Origin: Streptomyces sclerotialus
GTDB lineage: Bacteria > Actinomycetota > Actinomycetes > Streptomycetales > Streptomycetaceae
Length of the DNA stretch: 64,000 nt
Direction: 5' to 3'
NCBI GenBank assembly: GCA_000719105.1
Contig: JODX01000017.1
Coordinates: forward strand, 62,001 to 126,000
In this document: piece after piece, positions 52,680-61,483 of the stretch
Numbering within the stretch: position 1 is the stretch's first letter
Layout: each line of letters starts with the position of its first letter
Position numbers and translations under genes: made by a program
Notes under the pieces: model-generated
The model's database searches: none
What the model was told of the DNA's origin: nothing
The model's input: the letters and a program-made list of their open reading frames with translations, nothing else

Positions 52680-53576
52680 GTGCGAAGGATTCTGGTGACC
52701 GGGTGGTTCAGTTTCCGGGACGGTGAGGCCACCGCCGGCGACGTCCTCGCGCTGGAGCGGGTGGAGGACGTGCTGGGGCGGGCGGGGCTGCCGTACGACG
52801 TGGTGTGGAGCTCCGGGTTCCGGCCGGGGCACCTGGACATGGACCACGTTCGGCCGCGGGCGTACTCGCACCTCCTCTTCGTCTGCGGTCCCCTGCACGG
52901 GGAGCAGATCGGCGGACTGCACCGGCGGTTCCGGCACTGTGTGCGGATCGCCGTGGGGGTGTCGGTGATCGACGGGCGTGATCCGGCGGTGACCGGATTC
53001 CACCGGGTGCTGGCGCGGGACACCCCGGCGGGCGGCGCATCGGTGGCGGACCTGGCGGCGCGGGCCCCCGCACCGGCCGCGGCCCCCGTGACCGGGGTGA
53101 TCCTCACCCATGGGCAGGGCGAGTACGGCGCGCTGCGGCGGCACGAGTGGGTCGCGGAGCTGGTCACCCGGTGGCTGGGCGGCAAGGACTGCGCACGCGT
53201 CGAACTGGAGACACGGCTCGACGCGCACGACTGGCGGCTGAGCGCCACACCGGGGCAGTTGCTGTCCGTCCTGGCGCGGCTGGACCTGATCGTCACCGAC
53301 CGGCTGCACGGGCTGGTGCTCGGGCTGCGGGCCGGGGTGCCGGTGCTGGCCGTCGATCCCGTGGAGGGCGGCGCCAAGGTGACCGCGCAGGCCCGCGCGT
53401 GCGGCTGGCCCGCGCTCGTCGCGGCGGAAGACCTCGACGCCGGGCGGCTGGAGGCGTGGTGGACCTGGTGCCTGTCGGACGGTCCGGCGGCCGCCCGGCG
53501 GATCCGCGACGACTTCGCCGCGGGCGCCGTGCCCGACAACGCGGACGGGCTCCTCGCGGCCCTGGACGATCCCTAG
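52680..53576 (+). CDS. Polysaccharide pyruvyl transferase family protein
   Basis: This 298-residue protein has the fold of polysaccharide pyruvyltransferases (PS_pyruv_trans, GT-B like). It starts RRILVTGWFSFRDGEATAGD, with a short central block SHLLFVCGPLHGEQIGGL, and the C-terminal motif DLIVTDRLHGLVLGLRAGVP, which is the conserved part of the family. Pyruvyltransferases add ketal pyruvate to glycans; activity is inferred. It lies close to the heptose/glycosyltransferase operon on the opposite strand and may modify that product. The GTG at 52680 directly precedes the first strand; there is no obvious strong Shine-Dalgarno. Confidence 0.78.
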   Translation: MRRILVTGWFSFRDGEATAGDVLALERVEDVLGRAGLPYDVVWSSGFRPGHLDMDHVRPRAYSHLLFVCGPLHGEQIGGLHRRFRHCVRIAVGVSVIDGRDPAVTGFHRVLARDTPAGGASVADLAARAPAPAAAPVTGVILTHGQGEYGALRRHEWVAELVTRWLGGKDCARVELETRLDAHDWRLSATPGQLLSVLARLDLIVTDRLHGLVLGLRAGVPVLAVDPVEGGAKVTAQARACGWPALVAAEDLDAGRLEAWWTWCLSDGPAAARRIRDDFAAGAVPDNADGLLAALDDP

Positions 53577-53640
53577 TTAGGCCACGTCGGCGGCGGGCAC
53601 ACGGGAACGGGCGGACTCCCCGACGCCCCCGGAGGCAACA

Positions 53641-53979
53641 GTGACGATCGGCCGACTTCCCGACCACGAGCAGCGCATTCTGGACCGGTTGGAGGCGGAC
53701 CTGCGCCGCGACCGGCGTCTCGACCGCCAGTTGCGCACCCTTCAGCTGAAACGGCGGCCGGTGCTGGCCCCCCTCGCCGCGTACCGGCCGCACCCGGTCA
53801 CCGTCGCGTTCAGCCTCGCCCTGTCCATCATCCTGATGGTCACCGGCATACGTACCTCCGATCCGGCGGTCATCTGGGCCTTCGCCCTCGTCTGGCCGCT
53901 GACCTTGTACGCCGTCTTCCGGCTGCTGTGCCGCTGGTCGGAGACGGAGGGGCTCCGGGAGCGCCGCAGGACGCGGTGA
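53641..53979 (+). CDS. DUF3040-like small membrane protein
   Basis: This 112-residue protein begins IGRLPDHEQRILDRLEADLR, the conserved start of DUF3040 proteins common in actinomycetes. Two close helices follow (PVTVAFSLALSIILMVTGI and AVIWAFALVWPLTLYAVF) before a basic end. The GTG at 53641 is preceded by GGAGGCAACA. It is probably a small inner-membrane protein. It lies between the pyruvyltransferase-like gene and a 65-residue basic/acidic protein, all on the plus strand. Confidence 0.75.
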   Translation: MTIGRLPDHEQRILDRLEADLRRDRRLDRQLRTLQLKRRPVLAPLAAYRPHPVTVAFSLALSIILMVTGIRTSDPAVIWAFALVWPLTLYAVFRLLCRWSETEGLRERRRTR

Positions 53980-54071
53980 CCGGCGTTTTGCGGTCACGGG
54001 CCAGGGGCACCCGGCCGCCCAGGAAGACCAAGAGGCCGAAAGAGGCCGAAGAGGCTCAGGAGGTGATCGTC

Positions 54072-54269
54072 GTGCCCGAGCCCGGAAGCAAGAAGTACGA
54101 CGTCCGGCGCGCCCGGCTGCGCAAGGACGCCGAGGGGTCCGGTGTCCCGGACCGGCACGCCAACGACGAGGCCAACGCGTATCTGCGCGAGGAGGAGGAC
54201 TGGCGCAGCCGCGGCCCGCGCACCGAACGCGGCCGCGGACCGAAGGGCGAACGGCCCGGCAACGACTGA
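54072..54269 (+). CDS. 65-residue charged protein
   Basis: The frame from GTG at 54072 codes a hydrophilic protein, VPEPGSKKYDVRRARLRKDA...PDRHANDEANAYLREEEDW, ending in an Arg/Gly-rich tail. No family is recognised. The start is strongly supported by AGGAGGTGATC (54058-54068), an 11-base match to the anti-Shine-Dalgarno with 8 bp spacing. Longer in-frame starts upstream run into the previous gene. The charge pattern suggests an RNA- or protein-binding role, but nothing more can be said. Confidence 0.6.
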   Translation: MPEPGSKKYDVRRARLRKDAEGSGVPDRHANDEANAYLREEEDWRSRGPRTERGRGPKGERPGND

Positions 54270-54320
54270 CGCGACCGAAGGAACGAACAGGGCGAACAGG
54301 ACGAACATCGAACACGACCG

Positions 54321-54353
54321 AGGCCCGGCGTCATCCCGTATAACGCCGGGCCT
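54321..54353. terminator. Bidirectional terminator at the end of the heptose operon
   Basis: An 11-bp perfect stem (AGGCCCGGCGT with ACGCCGGGCCT) around an 11-nt loop overlaps the stop codon of the last glycosyltransferase gene and also follows the small plus-strand gene. Confidence 0.7.
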
Positions 54354-55227
54354 TCGAGCGTCGCTGCGTCTCGTCCAGCAGCCGCAGCCGCCCCTCGATC
54401 TCGTGCGGCACCACGCGGCGTTCCCGGACGACCCACGGCAGCCCGGCCGCCGCCTGGGCGAAGGCTCTGAGCGAGGCGGTGTCCCGGGGCACCGTGCGGG
54501 CGAGGTGCAGGGTGCGGCGGGTGGCGGTGCGCACCGGGCGGCGGAGCCAGGTGAACCACAGGGTGTTGCGCAGGCCGTGCGTCCTGCGGAGGGTTGCGTC
54601 CCGCAGCACGGACGGGTGGTGGTGGATCGTCAGGTGGTCGGCGTACGTCAGCCACCAGCCCCGCGTCGCCAGGTCCACCGCGAGCAGTTCCTCCTCGCCG
54701 CCCAGCCACAGCCGCGGATCGAAGCCGCCCGCGGCACGGAACGCGTCCGTGCGCAGGGACGTGGCGGCGGCCAGGAACGAACCGAGCGCCGGACCGGGCA
54801 GCCAGGACGGGCCGCGGACGGGCGAGTCGCGCAGCTCCTCGACGATCGGGTCCTCGGTGCCGTCCGGTTCGACCACGATGCGGGCCGTCACCGCCGCCAG
54901 CCGCTCGTGCCGGTCCAGCAGGTCGGCGGCGCCCGCGAGGGAACCCGGCGCCCACCAGGAGTCGTCGTCGCAGAACGCCACGTAGGGCGTGCGGACCTGG
55001 TGGACGGCCAGGTTGCGGCCGACGGCGCCGAGGTTGCGGCCGGGACGCAACAGCGTGACGTGCGGGAAGTCGCGGGCGACCGCGTCGGCGGTGCCGTCCG
55101 TGGAGGCGTTGTCCGTCACGATCACCGGCGGTTCCTCCGGCAGCCGGGTCAGGCGGTCCAGGGTGCGCAGGAGTTCGGCGCGGCGGTTGTACGTGATGAC
55201 GACGACGGTCGTGCGGTCATCCGGCAT
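54331..55227 (-). CDS. Family-2 glycosyltransferase (last gene of the heptose operon)
   Basis: This 298-residue GT-A enzyme has the start TVVVITYNRRAELLRTLDRL, the nucleotide-sugar region VTDNASTDGT, the DxD motif FCDDDSWW and a family-typical GGFDPRLWLGGEEELLAVDL. It has no membrane helix. The donor sugar is unknown. Its start at 55227 overlaps the preceding gene by 11 bp. It is about 45% similar by eye to the adjacent GT2 gene, so the two seem to be a tandem duplicate. Confidence 0.85.
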   Translation of the reverse strand: MPDDRTTVVVITYNRRAELLRTLDRLTRLPEEPPVIVTDNASTDGTADAVARDFPHVTLLRPGRNLGAVGRNLAVHQVRTPYVAFCDDDSWWAPGSLAGAADLLDRHERLAAVTARIVVEPDGTEDPIVEELRDSPVRGPSWLPGPALGSFLAAATSLRTDAFRAAGGFDPRLWLGGEEELLAVDLATRGWWLTYADHLTIHHHPSVLRDATLRRTHGLRNTLWFTWLRRPVRTATRRTLHLARTVPRDTASLRAFAQAAAGLPWVVRERRVVPHEIEGRLRLLDETQRRSKARRYTG

Positions 55228-56125
55228 GAGCGGCTCTCCTGACCTCGTCCAGCAGCCGTGCGCCCCGTTCGATGTGCGGCGGCAGGGGCCGGCGGGCGCG
55301 CAGCGCGGCCGGGATGCGGGCGAGGGCCTCGCCGAGCGCGCCGCGGGCCGCGGGGTCGTGGGGGGCCTCGGCGGCCAGGGCACGGGTGCGGTCGAGCGCG
55401 AGGGACAGGGGGCGGCGCAGCCAGACCGTGAGCAGCGCGTTACGGCGCATCCGGACCGGGCGGCCGGTGCGGGCGTCCGGGTCGGGGTGGTGGTGGGCGA
55501 CCACTTCGGGGCAGTGCGTGACGCCCCAGCCGCGCGCGGCGAGGTCGTACGCGAGGCAGGTCTCCTCGCCGCCGAAGAACAGCAGCGGGTGGTAGCCGCC
55601 CGCGTCGAGGTAGGCGTCGCGGCGGGCGACGGCGGCGCAGGCGAGGTAGCCGAGGACCTGGGTGCCCGGGAGGTCGTGGGCGCGGCCGAGCGGTGAGGCG
55701 GCGAGGACGTCGTTGAGCGGGTCCGGGCGCTCTTCGTGGCCGACCAGGGTGCGGGCGGAGATCAGCCCCAGGCGGGGGTGGTCCGCCAGCAGCCGGGCGG
55801 CGGTGCCGAGGGCGCCCGGTGCCCACCAGGAGTCGTCGTCGGCGAAGGCCACGTACGGGGTGCCGGCCGCGCGGACGCCGTGGTTGCGGGCGAGGGCGCC
55901 GCGGTTGAAGGGCAGCGCGAGGACCTGGACCTCCGGGTGGCGGCGGGCGATCAGGTCGCGGGTGCCGTCCGTGGAGGCGTTGTCGGCGACCAGGACGGCG
56001 GGGCGCTCGGGGAGGGCGCGCAGCCGGTCGAGGGTGCGGGCGAGGGAGTCGCGGCGGTTGCGGGTGGCGATGACGACCGTGAGGTCCGCTGCGGGATCCG
56101 TCGTGCGGGGCGTGTCGGCGCTCAT
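55217..56125 (-). CDS. Family-2 glycosyltransferase (second copy)
   Basis: This 302-residue GT-A enzyme is built like its downstream neighbour: LTVVIATRNRRDSLARTLDR, VADNASTDGTRD, the DxD in FADDDSWWAPGALGTAA, and GGEETCLAYDLAARGWG. The shared motifs and order suggest a duplication with divergence of donor or acceptor. The ATG overlaps the stop of the upstream GT9 gene as ATGA. Confidence 0.85.
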   Translation of the reverse strand: MSADTPRTTDPAADLTVVIATRNRRDSLARTLDRLRALPERPAVLVADNASTDGTRDLIARRHPEVQVLALPFNRGALARNHGVRAAGTPYVAFADDDSWWAPGALGTAARLLADHPRLGLISARTLVGHEERPDPLNDVLAASPLGRAHDLPGTQVLGYLACAAVARRDAYLDAGGYHPLLFFGGEETCLAYDLAARGWGVTHCPEVVAHHHPDPDARTGRPVRMRRNALLTVWLRRPLSLALDRTRALAAEAPHDPAARGALGEALARIPAALRARRPLPPHIERGARLLDEVRRAAHAG

Positions 56126-57120
56126 GATGTCCGGCTCCGGGCGTCCAGCTTGTCCAGCTCGTCCATGGCGCACAGCACGTCGTCCGGCTTGATGCGGAGC
56201 AGCGCCGGATCCGGGGCCCGGCCGTTCGGGTTGCCGTGCCGCCGCTGGTCCGGGCGCCACAGGGTCTGGTGGCGGGGGTGCTGGGGCGGGCCCCACTCGT
56301 CGGGCGGGACGGGGCCGAAGAGGGTCACGGAGGGGGTGGCGTGCGCGACGGCGAGGTGGGCGATGCCGGTGTCGCCGCTGATGACGGCGCGGGCCTCGGC
56401 GACCAGCGCGGACAGCGCGGGGAACGGCAGCCCGGCGAACGTGTCCGGCTCGGGCAGGTCGGCGCGCTTGGCGACCTCCGTCACCAGTTCCTCCTCGTCC
56501 GGGCCGCCGGTGACCACGACGCGGTGGCCGCGGGCGCGCAGTTCCGCGGCGGCGTACGCGTACCGTTCGGCGGGCCAGCAGCGGGCGGGGGCGCCCGCCC
56601 CGGGGTGCACGATCACGGCGCCGGGGGCCGGGGACGGCACCCCGGGGTGCGGCAGCCGCAGGTCGGTGGGGTCGGCCGGGATGCCGTACCACCGCAGGAA
56701 CCTGCACCAGCGGTCCCGTTCGTGCTCCTCGGCCTGCCACAGCGGGCCGTCCGGGGCGGCGAAGGCGAGCACCTTGCGGGGCCGTACGGTGCGCAGCAGC
56801 CGGTGGCTGGCCTGTCCGTTGCCGTGCAGGTCGACCCCGATCTCGGGGGGCGGTTCCGGCCAGTCCAGGGTGCGGGGCACCGCCCGGTTCGGGGCGGAGG
56901 CGGGCAGCAGCCGGTCCACGGCCCCGGTCGCCTCGGCCACCGGGGCCAGTTCCTCCGGCGCGGCGAGGACCATCTCGTACGGGGGGAAGGTGCGGCGCAG
57001 GGCGCGCAGGGCGGGTACGGCGGCGAGAAGGTCGCCGAGGCCGAGGGCGCGCAGAACGAGGATGCTCGGGCGGACGGGTTCCGGGCCGGCCGCGAGCTCG
57101 GGGGGCGGGAGGGCCGTCAT
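56122..57120 (-). CDS. Family-9 glycosyltransferase (heptosyltransferase-like)
   Basis: This 332-residue GT-B enzyme of family 9, the ADP-heptose:LPS heptosyltransferase family, has the start ILVLRALGLGDLLAAVPALR, a central IVHPGAGAPARCWPAERYAY, then HRVVVTGGPDEEELVTEVAK and the nucleotide-binding DTGIAHLAVAHATPSVTLFG. Those blocks correspond to WaaC/WaaF-type motifs. It follows HldE in the operon with ATGA overlap, so ADP-heptose is a likely donor. The acceptor is unknown, because a Gram-positive has no lipopolysaccharide core. Confidence 0.86.
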   Translation of the reverse strand: MTALPPPELAAGPEPVRPSILVLRALGLGDLLAAVPALRALRRTFPPYEMVLAAPEELAPVAEATGAVDRLLPASAPNRAVPRTLDWPEPPPEIGVDLHGNGQASHRLLRTVRPRKVLAFAAPDGPLWQAEEHERDRWCRFLRWYGIPADPTDLRLPHPGVPSPAPGAVIVHPGAGAPARCWPAERYAYAAAELRARGHRVVVTGGPDEEELVTEVAKRADLPEPDTFAGLPFPALSALVAEARAVISGDTGIAHLAVAHATPSVTLFGPVPPDEWGPPQHPRHQTLWRPDQRRHGNPNGRAPDPALLRIKPDDVLCAMDELDKLDARSRTS

Positions 57121-58676
57121 GCCGCACCGCCTCCCGCCGTCACCGCGGCTGCCGCCCGGGCCGCGAGCCGGGTGGTCGAGCGGCCGTCCAGGTAGGGCAG
57201 CAGGACCGTCTGGCCGCCCCAGCTCCGGAGGAGCGCGGCCTCGGGGAGGTCGCCGCCGGCGTAGTCGCCGCCCTTGACCCAGATGTCGGGGCGGAGTTCG
57301 CCCAGCAGGCGTTCGGGGGTGTCCTCGTCGAAGACGGCGACGGCGTCCACGCACGTCAGGGCGCGCAGCACGCGGACCCGGTCGGCGAGGGGGGTGACGG
57401 GGCGGCCGTCGCCCTTGCGGCGGCGGACCGACGCGTCCGAATTCACGCACACGACCAGGCAGTCGCCGATGCGCCGGGCGGCCTGCAGCAGGCCCACGTG
57501 GCCGGCGTGCAGGAGGTCGAAGCAGCCGCCCGTGGCGACGACGGTGCCGCCGGCCGCGCGGACGCGGGTGACGAGGTGGTGCGGGTCGTGCCCGGCCGCC
57601 TCCGCCGCGGGGCCGTCCGCCCCTGCCGCGGGGCCGGCGGGTCCCTCCGCGGGGCCGGTCCGGGTGAGCGCTCCGGCGCCGCCCGCGGCGACGAACGCGG
57701 TCGCCGCGGCCACCGCGCCCTCCACGGCCTCGCCGGTCAGCGCGCCGTCCGCGAGGAGCCCGGCGGCGGTGGCCGCGAACCGGTCGCCCGCGCCGCAGGT
57801 GTCCCCGTGGTGTTCCTCGGGCGCGGGCACGAGCAGCGGGCAGTCCCCGTACGACAGCAGCGCGCCCCGGCCGCCGAGGGTGACGGCGACCGCTCCGGCC
57901 CGCCACCGTCGTACCAGGGTGGCGGCGTCCTGTGCGGCGGTACGCAGATCGCTCCCGCGGGAACGGGTGGCCGGGCCCTCTTCCGGGGGTGTCTCCTTCC
58001 CGGCCCCCTCGCCTCTGGTCCCCTCGTCCCCGGCTTCCTCTCCCCTGGTCTCCTCGCCCCTGGTCAGGGCCGCGGCGAAGCGGCGGGCCTCCCGGGACGC
58101 CGGGGTCACCAGCCGGGTGCCGGGTACGGGGGCGCGGCCGCGCGGATGGGGGTCCCACACGGTCGGCGGGCTCTCGGTGAGGGCGTCGCGCAGGGCGTCG
58201 GCGGCGCCGCGCCCGTAGTCGGCGACCAGGACGGCGCGGGCCGAGCGGAGCGCCTCGCGCGCCTCGTCGGTGGCCTCGTGGGCGCGGCCGGAGCCCCGGT
58301 CGAGGCGGAGCACGGGCTGCCCCTGGGCGAGGACGCGGGTCTTCTCGGGCAGGCCGCCGGAGAGCGGCAGCGCGATCACCCGTACCCACGGGTCGAGGAG
58401 CCGGCGCAGCGCGTGGCCTGCCGGGTCGTCGCCCAGGCCGGTGACCAGGGTGACGTCGCGGCCGTCGCGGGCGGCGAGGTAGGCGGCGAGGGCCGCGCCG
58501 CCGGGCCGTACCCGCTCGGCGCAGTCCGCCACCACGGGGACGGGCGCGTCGGGGGCGAGGCGTTCGGCGGAGCCGGTCAGGTCGCGGTCGAGCAGGGCGT
58601 CGCCGAGGACGAGCAGGGGTGCCCGGTGGCGCCCGGTGCCGCTCGGCATCCGTCCTGTACGTGTCCGTTCATCCAT
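57117..58676 (-). CDS. hldE: Bifunctional heptose-7-phosphate kinase / heptose-1-phosphate adenylyltransferase
   Basis: This 519-residue protein has an N-terminal PfkB-type kinase (LLVLGDALLDRDLTGSAERL, GGAALAAYLAARDG, and the catalytic GAGD in HHGDTCGAGDRFAAT). Its C-terminal nucleotidyltransferase domain begins at about residue 370 (ATGGCFDLLHAGHVGLLQAA with its HAGH motif, then NSDASVRRRKGDGRPVTPLA). The order is that of HldE, which makes ADP-D-glycero-D-manno-heptose. A low-complexity insert of repeated GEE/TRG units lies in the kinase at about residues 207-240, and an Ala/Gly linker joins the two domains. The ATG overlaps gmhA by 8 bp. GmhA and GmhB in the same operon complete the pathway. 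Confidence 0.92.
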   Translation of the reverse strand: MDERTRTGRMPSGTGRHRAPLLVLGDALLDRDLTGSAERLAPDAPVPVVADCAERVRPGGAALAAYLAARDGRDVTLVTGLGDDPAGHALRRLLDPWVRVIALPLSGGLPEKTRVLAQGQPVLRLDRGSGRAHEATDEAREALRSARAVLVADYGRGAADALRDALTESPPTVWDPHPRGRAPVPGTRLVTPASREARRFAAALTRGEETRGEEAGDEGTRGEGAGKETPPEEGPATRSRGSDLRTAAQDAATLVRRWRAGAVAVTLGGRGALLSYGDCPLLVPAPEEHHGDTCGAGDRFAATAAGLLADGALTGEAVEGAVAAATAFVAAGGAGALTRTGPAEGPAGPAAGADGPAAEAAGHDPHHLVTRVRAAGGTVVATGGCFDLLHAGHVGLLQAARRIGDCLVVCVNSDASVRRRKGDGRPVTPLADRVRVLRALTCVDAVAVFDEDTPERLLGELRPDIWVKGGDYAGGDLPEAALLRSWGGQTVLLPYLDGRSTTRLAARAAAAVTAGGGAA

Positions 58677-59301
58677 GGGCCCGGCCTCCCTCGTCCAGCG
58701 CCGCGTCGAAGGCCGCGCACAGCATGTGCACCGCCACCAGGTGCAGTTCCTGGACCGTGGCGGTGGACGGGGCCTCGACGCTCAGGGTCTCGTCGCTGCC
58801 CGCGGCGAGCGGGTTGGGGGCGGGCCCGGTGAGCGCCCACACGCGCAGCCCGGCCGCCCGGCCCGCGTCGGCCGCGTTCAGCAGGTTGGCGCTGGCCCCG
58901 CTGGTGGACAGGAGGACCAGGACGTCACCGGTGCGGCCGTGCGCGCGCACCTGCCGGGCGAACACCTCGTGCACGCCGTAGTCGTTGGCGATGGCCGTGG
59001 TGCTGGAGGTGTCCGCGTGCAGCGCGATCGCCGAGAACGGCGGGCGGTCGGTGCGGTAGCGGCCGACGAGTTCGGCGGTCAGGTGCTGGGCCTGGGCCGC
59101 GCTGCCGCCGTTGCCCGCGGCGAGCAGCCGGCCGCCCCCGGAGAGGATCTGTGCCAGCCGGGCGCCCCAGCGCGCCGTGACGGCGGCCGATGCGCGGAAC
59201 TCCCGCAGCGCGGTGCCGAGCTGGTCGCAGTGTCCGGTCCCGGGCGCCGTCGCCGTCATTTCCCGGCCCCGGGGTTCGCCCATCCGTGCGGTCCGTTTCA
59301 T
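58669..59301 (-). CDS. gmhA: Phosphoheptose isomerase (SIS domain)
   Basis: This 210-residue SIS-domain protein converts sedoheptulose 7-phosphate to D-glycero-D-manno-heptose 7-phosphate. The motifs are LLAAGNGGSAAQAQHLTAEL, VGRY, ALHADTSSTTAIANDYG, VLVLLSTSGASANLLNA and ELHLVAVHMLCAAFD, the last providing the catalytic Glu/His set. The ATG at 59301 is shared with the TGA of the upstream gene (TGATG) and has GGAGG eight bases before it. It overlaps hldE by 8 bp. Confidence 0.92.
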   Translation of the reverse strand: MKRTARMGEPRGREMTATAPGTGHCDQLGTALREFRASAAVTARWGARLAQILSGGGRLLAAGNGGSAAQAQHLTAELVGRYRTDRPPFSAIALHADTSSTTAIANDYGVHEVFARQVRAHGRTGDVLVLLSTSGASANLLNAADAGRAAGLRVWALTGPAPNPLAAGSDETLSVEAPSTATVQELHLVAVHMLCAAFDAALDEGGRAHG

Positions 59302-60518
59302 CACGCCACCTCCGACGCCATCGGGTGGCCGACCGCCACCTGCCGGTAGGCCTGTTCCGCGCCGTCCGCGACGCGCTGCCAGGTGAAGCGGGCGAGGGCC
59401 CGTTCGCGGCCCGCGCGGCCCATCCGCCGCCGCAGTCGCTCGTCGTCGAGGAGCTCGCGGGCCGCGGAGGCGATGGCGGCGGGGTCGCCGGGCCGGACGA
59501 GCCGTCCGGTCACCTTGTCGGCGACGGTGTCGCGGTGTCCGCCCACGTCGGTGGCGAGCACGGGCACCCCGCACGCCATGGCCTCCAGCGGCACGATGCC
59601 GAAGGGCTCGTACGCGGGGACGCACAGCACCACGTCGGCGCTGCGGACGAGGGCGGGCATGTCCGCCGGGTCGACGGCGCCGAGGAGCCGCACGCGGTCG
59701 CGTACGCCGGCCCGGTCGGCGGTGTGCCACAGCCGCTCCGCCTCCGGGTCGGTGTCCAGGAGCGCGGCCTCGGGGCCGCCGGCGATGATCAGTTCGGTGT
59801 CGGGGATGTCGGCGAGGGCGCGGATCGCCTGGTCGAAGCCCTTGCGCGGGACGAGCCGGCCGGTGGCGAGCAGGCGTCGCCGCCGCTCGCGCGCGGGGGC
59901 CGTTCCGGCCGGGCCGTGCGGGTGGAAGTGGTCGACGTCCACGCCGCACGGCACGACCGAGACCTGCTGCGGCGGCACGCCCATGTCGGCGAGTTCGTAG
60001 ACCTCGTCGGTGCAGGTGGCGAGGACCCGTCCGCAGGTGCGGCCGAGGTGCCGTTCGATGCCGATCCGCTCGTACGGGCTGGTGTCCAGTCTGCCCTGGT
60101 GGCGCCGCTTGACCGTGCCGAGGGCGTGGAAGGTCTGGACGACGGGGACGCCGTGGGCGTGGGCGCCGATCCGCGCGGCCATGCCGGACATCCAGAAGTG
60201 GGCGTGCACCGTGTCGGGCCGGTCCTCGTCCCACGCGCGCGAGAGGTGGGCGCCGAAGGCGGGCATGTGCGGGAACAGCTCGTCCTTGGGGAGGGGTCCG
60301 GGTGGCCCGGCCGGTACGTGCACGACCGTCGTCCCGCCGGGCATGCGCACCCGCTCGGGGAGCCGGCGCGAGTCCCGCCGGGTGTAGACGGTGACGTCGT
60401 GACCTCGCGTGGACAGCTCCTCGGACAGGCGGGCCACGTACACGTTCTGGCCTCCGGCGTCGGGGCCGCCGAGCGCGGCGAGGGGGCTCGCGTGCTCGGA
60501 CACCATGGCGATCCTCAT
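59301..60518 (-). CDS. Family-4 glycosyltransferase
   Basis: This 405-residue GT-B enzyme has the start IAMVSEHASPLAALGGPDAG and GGQNVYVARLSEELSTRGHD, a central HAHFWMSGMAA and VPCGVDVDHFHP, LLATGRLVPRKGFDQAIRAL and the GT4 signature PAYEPFGIVPLEAMACGVP with its E-x7-E pair. The closest family types are MshA/sucrose-synthase-like GT4 enzymes. Acceptor and donor are unknown. It lies between two operon genes with ATGA/TGATG junctions. Confidence 0.88.
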   Translation of the reverse strand: MRIAMVSEHASPLAALGGPDAGGQNVYVARLSEELSTRGHDVTVYTRRDSRRLPERVRMPGGTTVVHVPAGPPGPLPKDELFPHMPAFGAHLSRAWDEDRPDTVHAHFWMSGMAARIGAHAHGVPVVQTFHALGTVKRRHQGRLDTSPYERIGIERHLGRTCGRVLATCTDEVYELADMGVPPQQVSVVPCGVDVDHFHPHGPAGTAPARERRRRLLATGRLVPRKGFDQAIRALADIPDTELIIAGGPEAALLDTDPEAERLWHTADRAGVRDRVRLLGAVDPADMPALVRSADVVLCVPAYEPFGIVPLEAMACGVPVLATDVGGHRDTVADKVTGRLVRPGDPAAIASAARELLDDERLRRRMGRAGRERALARFTWQRVADGAEQAYRQVAVGHPMASEVA

Positions 60519-61483
60519 CGGGTCACCTCCTTGATCAGCCGCTCCCAGTCGTCCAGGAAGCGGGCCAGCCCGTAGCGGGCGAGCGCTGCCGTGCGCGCCT
60601 TCTCGCCCACCACGCGCGCGTGCGCGGGGTCGGCGGTGAAGGCCCGTACGGCGTCGGTCAGTTCCTCGATCCGGTTGGAGACCACCCCGGCTCCGGGCGG
60701 GACCGCCTCGGTGACCTCGGTGGTGGCGAGGGCGACCACGGGCATGCCGAGGTGCATCGCCTCCAGCAGGGACAGCCCGAGGGAGGTCCAGCGGACGGGG
60801 TGGACGTAGACGCGGCGCCGGGCCAGCTCGGTGTGGAGCTCGTCCTGGGGCAGGTCGCGGGTGCGGCAGCGGCCGGGCGCGAGGCGGAGGTGTTCGGCGA
60901 GGCCGTCGGTGCCCATGCCGAACACGTCCAGGGGCGCGGCCGCCGCGAAGGCGGGCAGCAGGTCGGTGCCGACGGTGCGGCCGCGGCGCAGCGGGTCGTT
61001 GACGACGACGGCCGCGCGGTCGAGTTCGCCGGTGTACAGGGGGCCCGGGTCGACGATGCCGTGCTCGATGACGGTGGTCGGGGCGGGGCCCGCGTCCCAC
61101 ATCAGGCGGTTGAAGTGGGTGACGTGGACGAGGGTCACGTCGCCGGGCAGCCCGGCGGCCGGGTGGCGGGTGTCGGGGACGTCTCCGTGGGGGGCGTTGT
61201 GCTCCAGGTACACGGCCGGTACGTCCCGTCCGGGCCGGCGGCCGCCCAGCCACCGCTCGGCGAGATCGGCCTCGTGCGGGCGCTGGAGGACGACCAGGTC
61301 GACCTCGGTGTCCCGGAGCCGCTCGGGCGGGAGTTCGACGACGGTGTCCGGCCAGTCCCAGGTGCGGGCGCGGCCGAGGCCGTCGGGTCCGCGGTCGGGG
61401 GTGACGGGGACGAGGCAGGTGTGCGGGCCCTGGACGAACGCCGTCGTCCACGAGCCGTGCACGTGCCAGATCAGGATCCTCAT
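60515..61483 (-). CDS. Glycosyltransferase, GT4-like
   Basis: This 322-residue protein starts RILIWHVHGSWTTAFVQGPH and has HNAPHGDVPDTRHPAAGLPG, VTHFNRLMWDAGPAPTTVIE and the C-terminal VRWTSLGLSLLEAMHLGMPV, a shortened form of the GT4 E-x7-E region. The first domain is shorter than in the neighbouring GT4 gene, so it could be a divergent or specialised enzyme. The ATG overlaps the upstream GT9 gene (ATGA). Confidence 0.8.
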   Translation of the reverse strand: MRILIWHVHGSWTTAFVQGPHTCLVPVTPDRGPDGLGRARTWDWPDTVVELPPERLRDTEVDLVVLQRPHEADLAERWLGGRRPGRDVPAVYLEHNAPHGDVPDTRHPAAGLPGDVTLVHVTHFNRLMWDAGPAPTTVIEHGIVDPGPLYTGELDRAAVVVNDPLRRGRTVGTDLLPAFAAAAPLDVFGMGTDGLAEHLRLAPGRCRTRDLPQDELHTELARRRVYVHPVRWTSLGLSLLEAMHLGMPVVALATTEVTEAVPPGAGVVSNRIEELTDAVRAFTADPAHARVVGEKARTAALARYGLARFLDDWERLIKEVTR

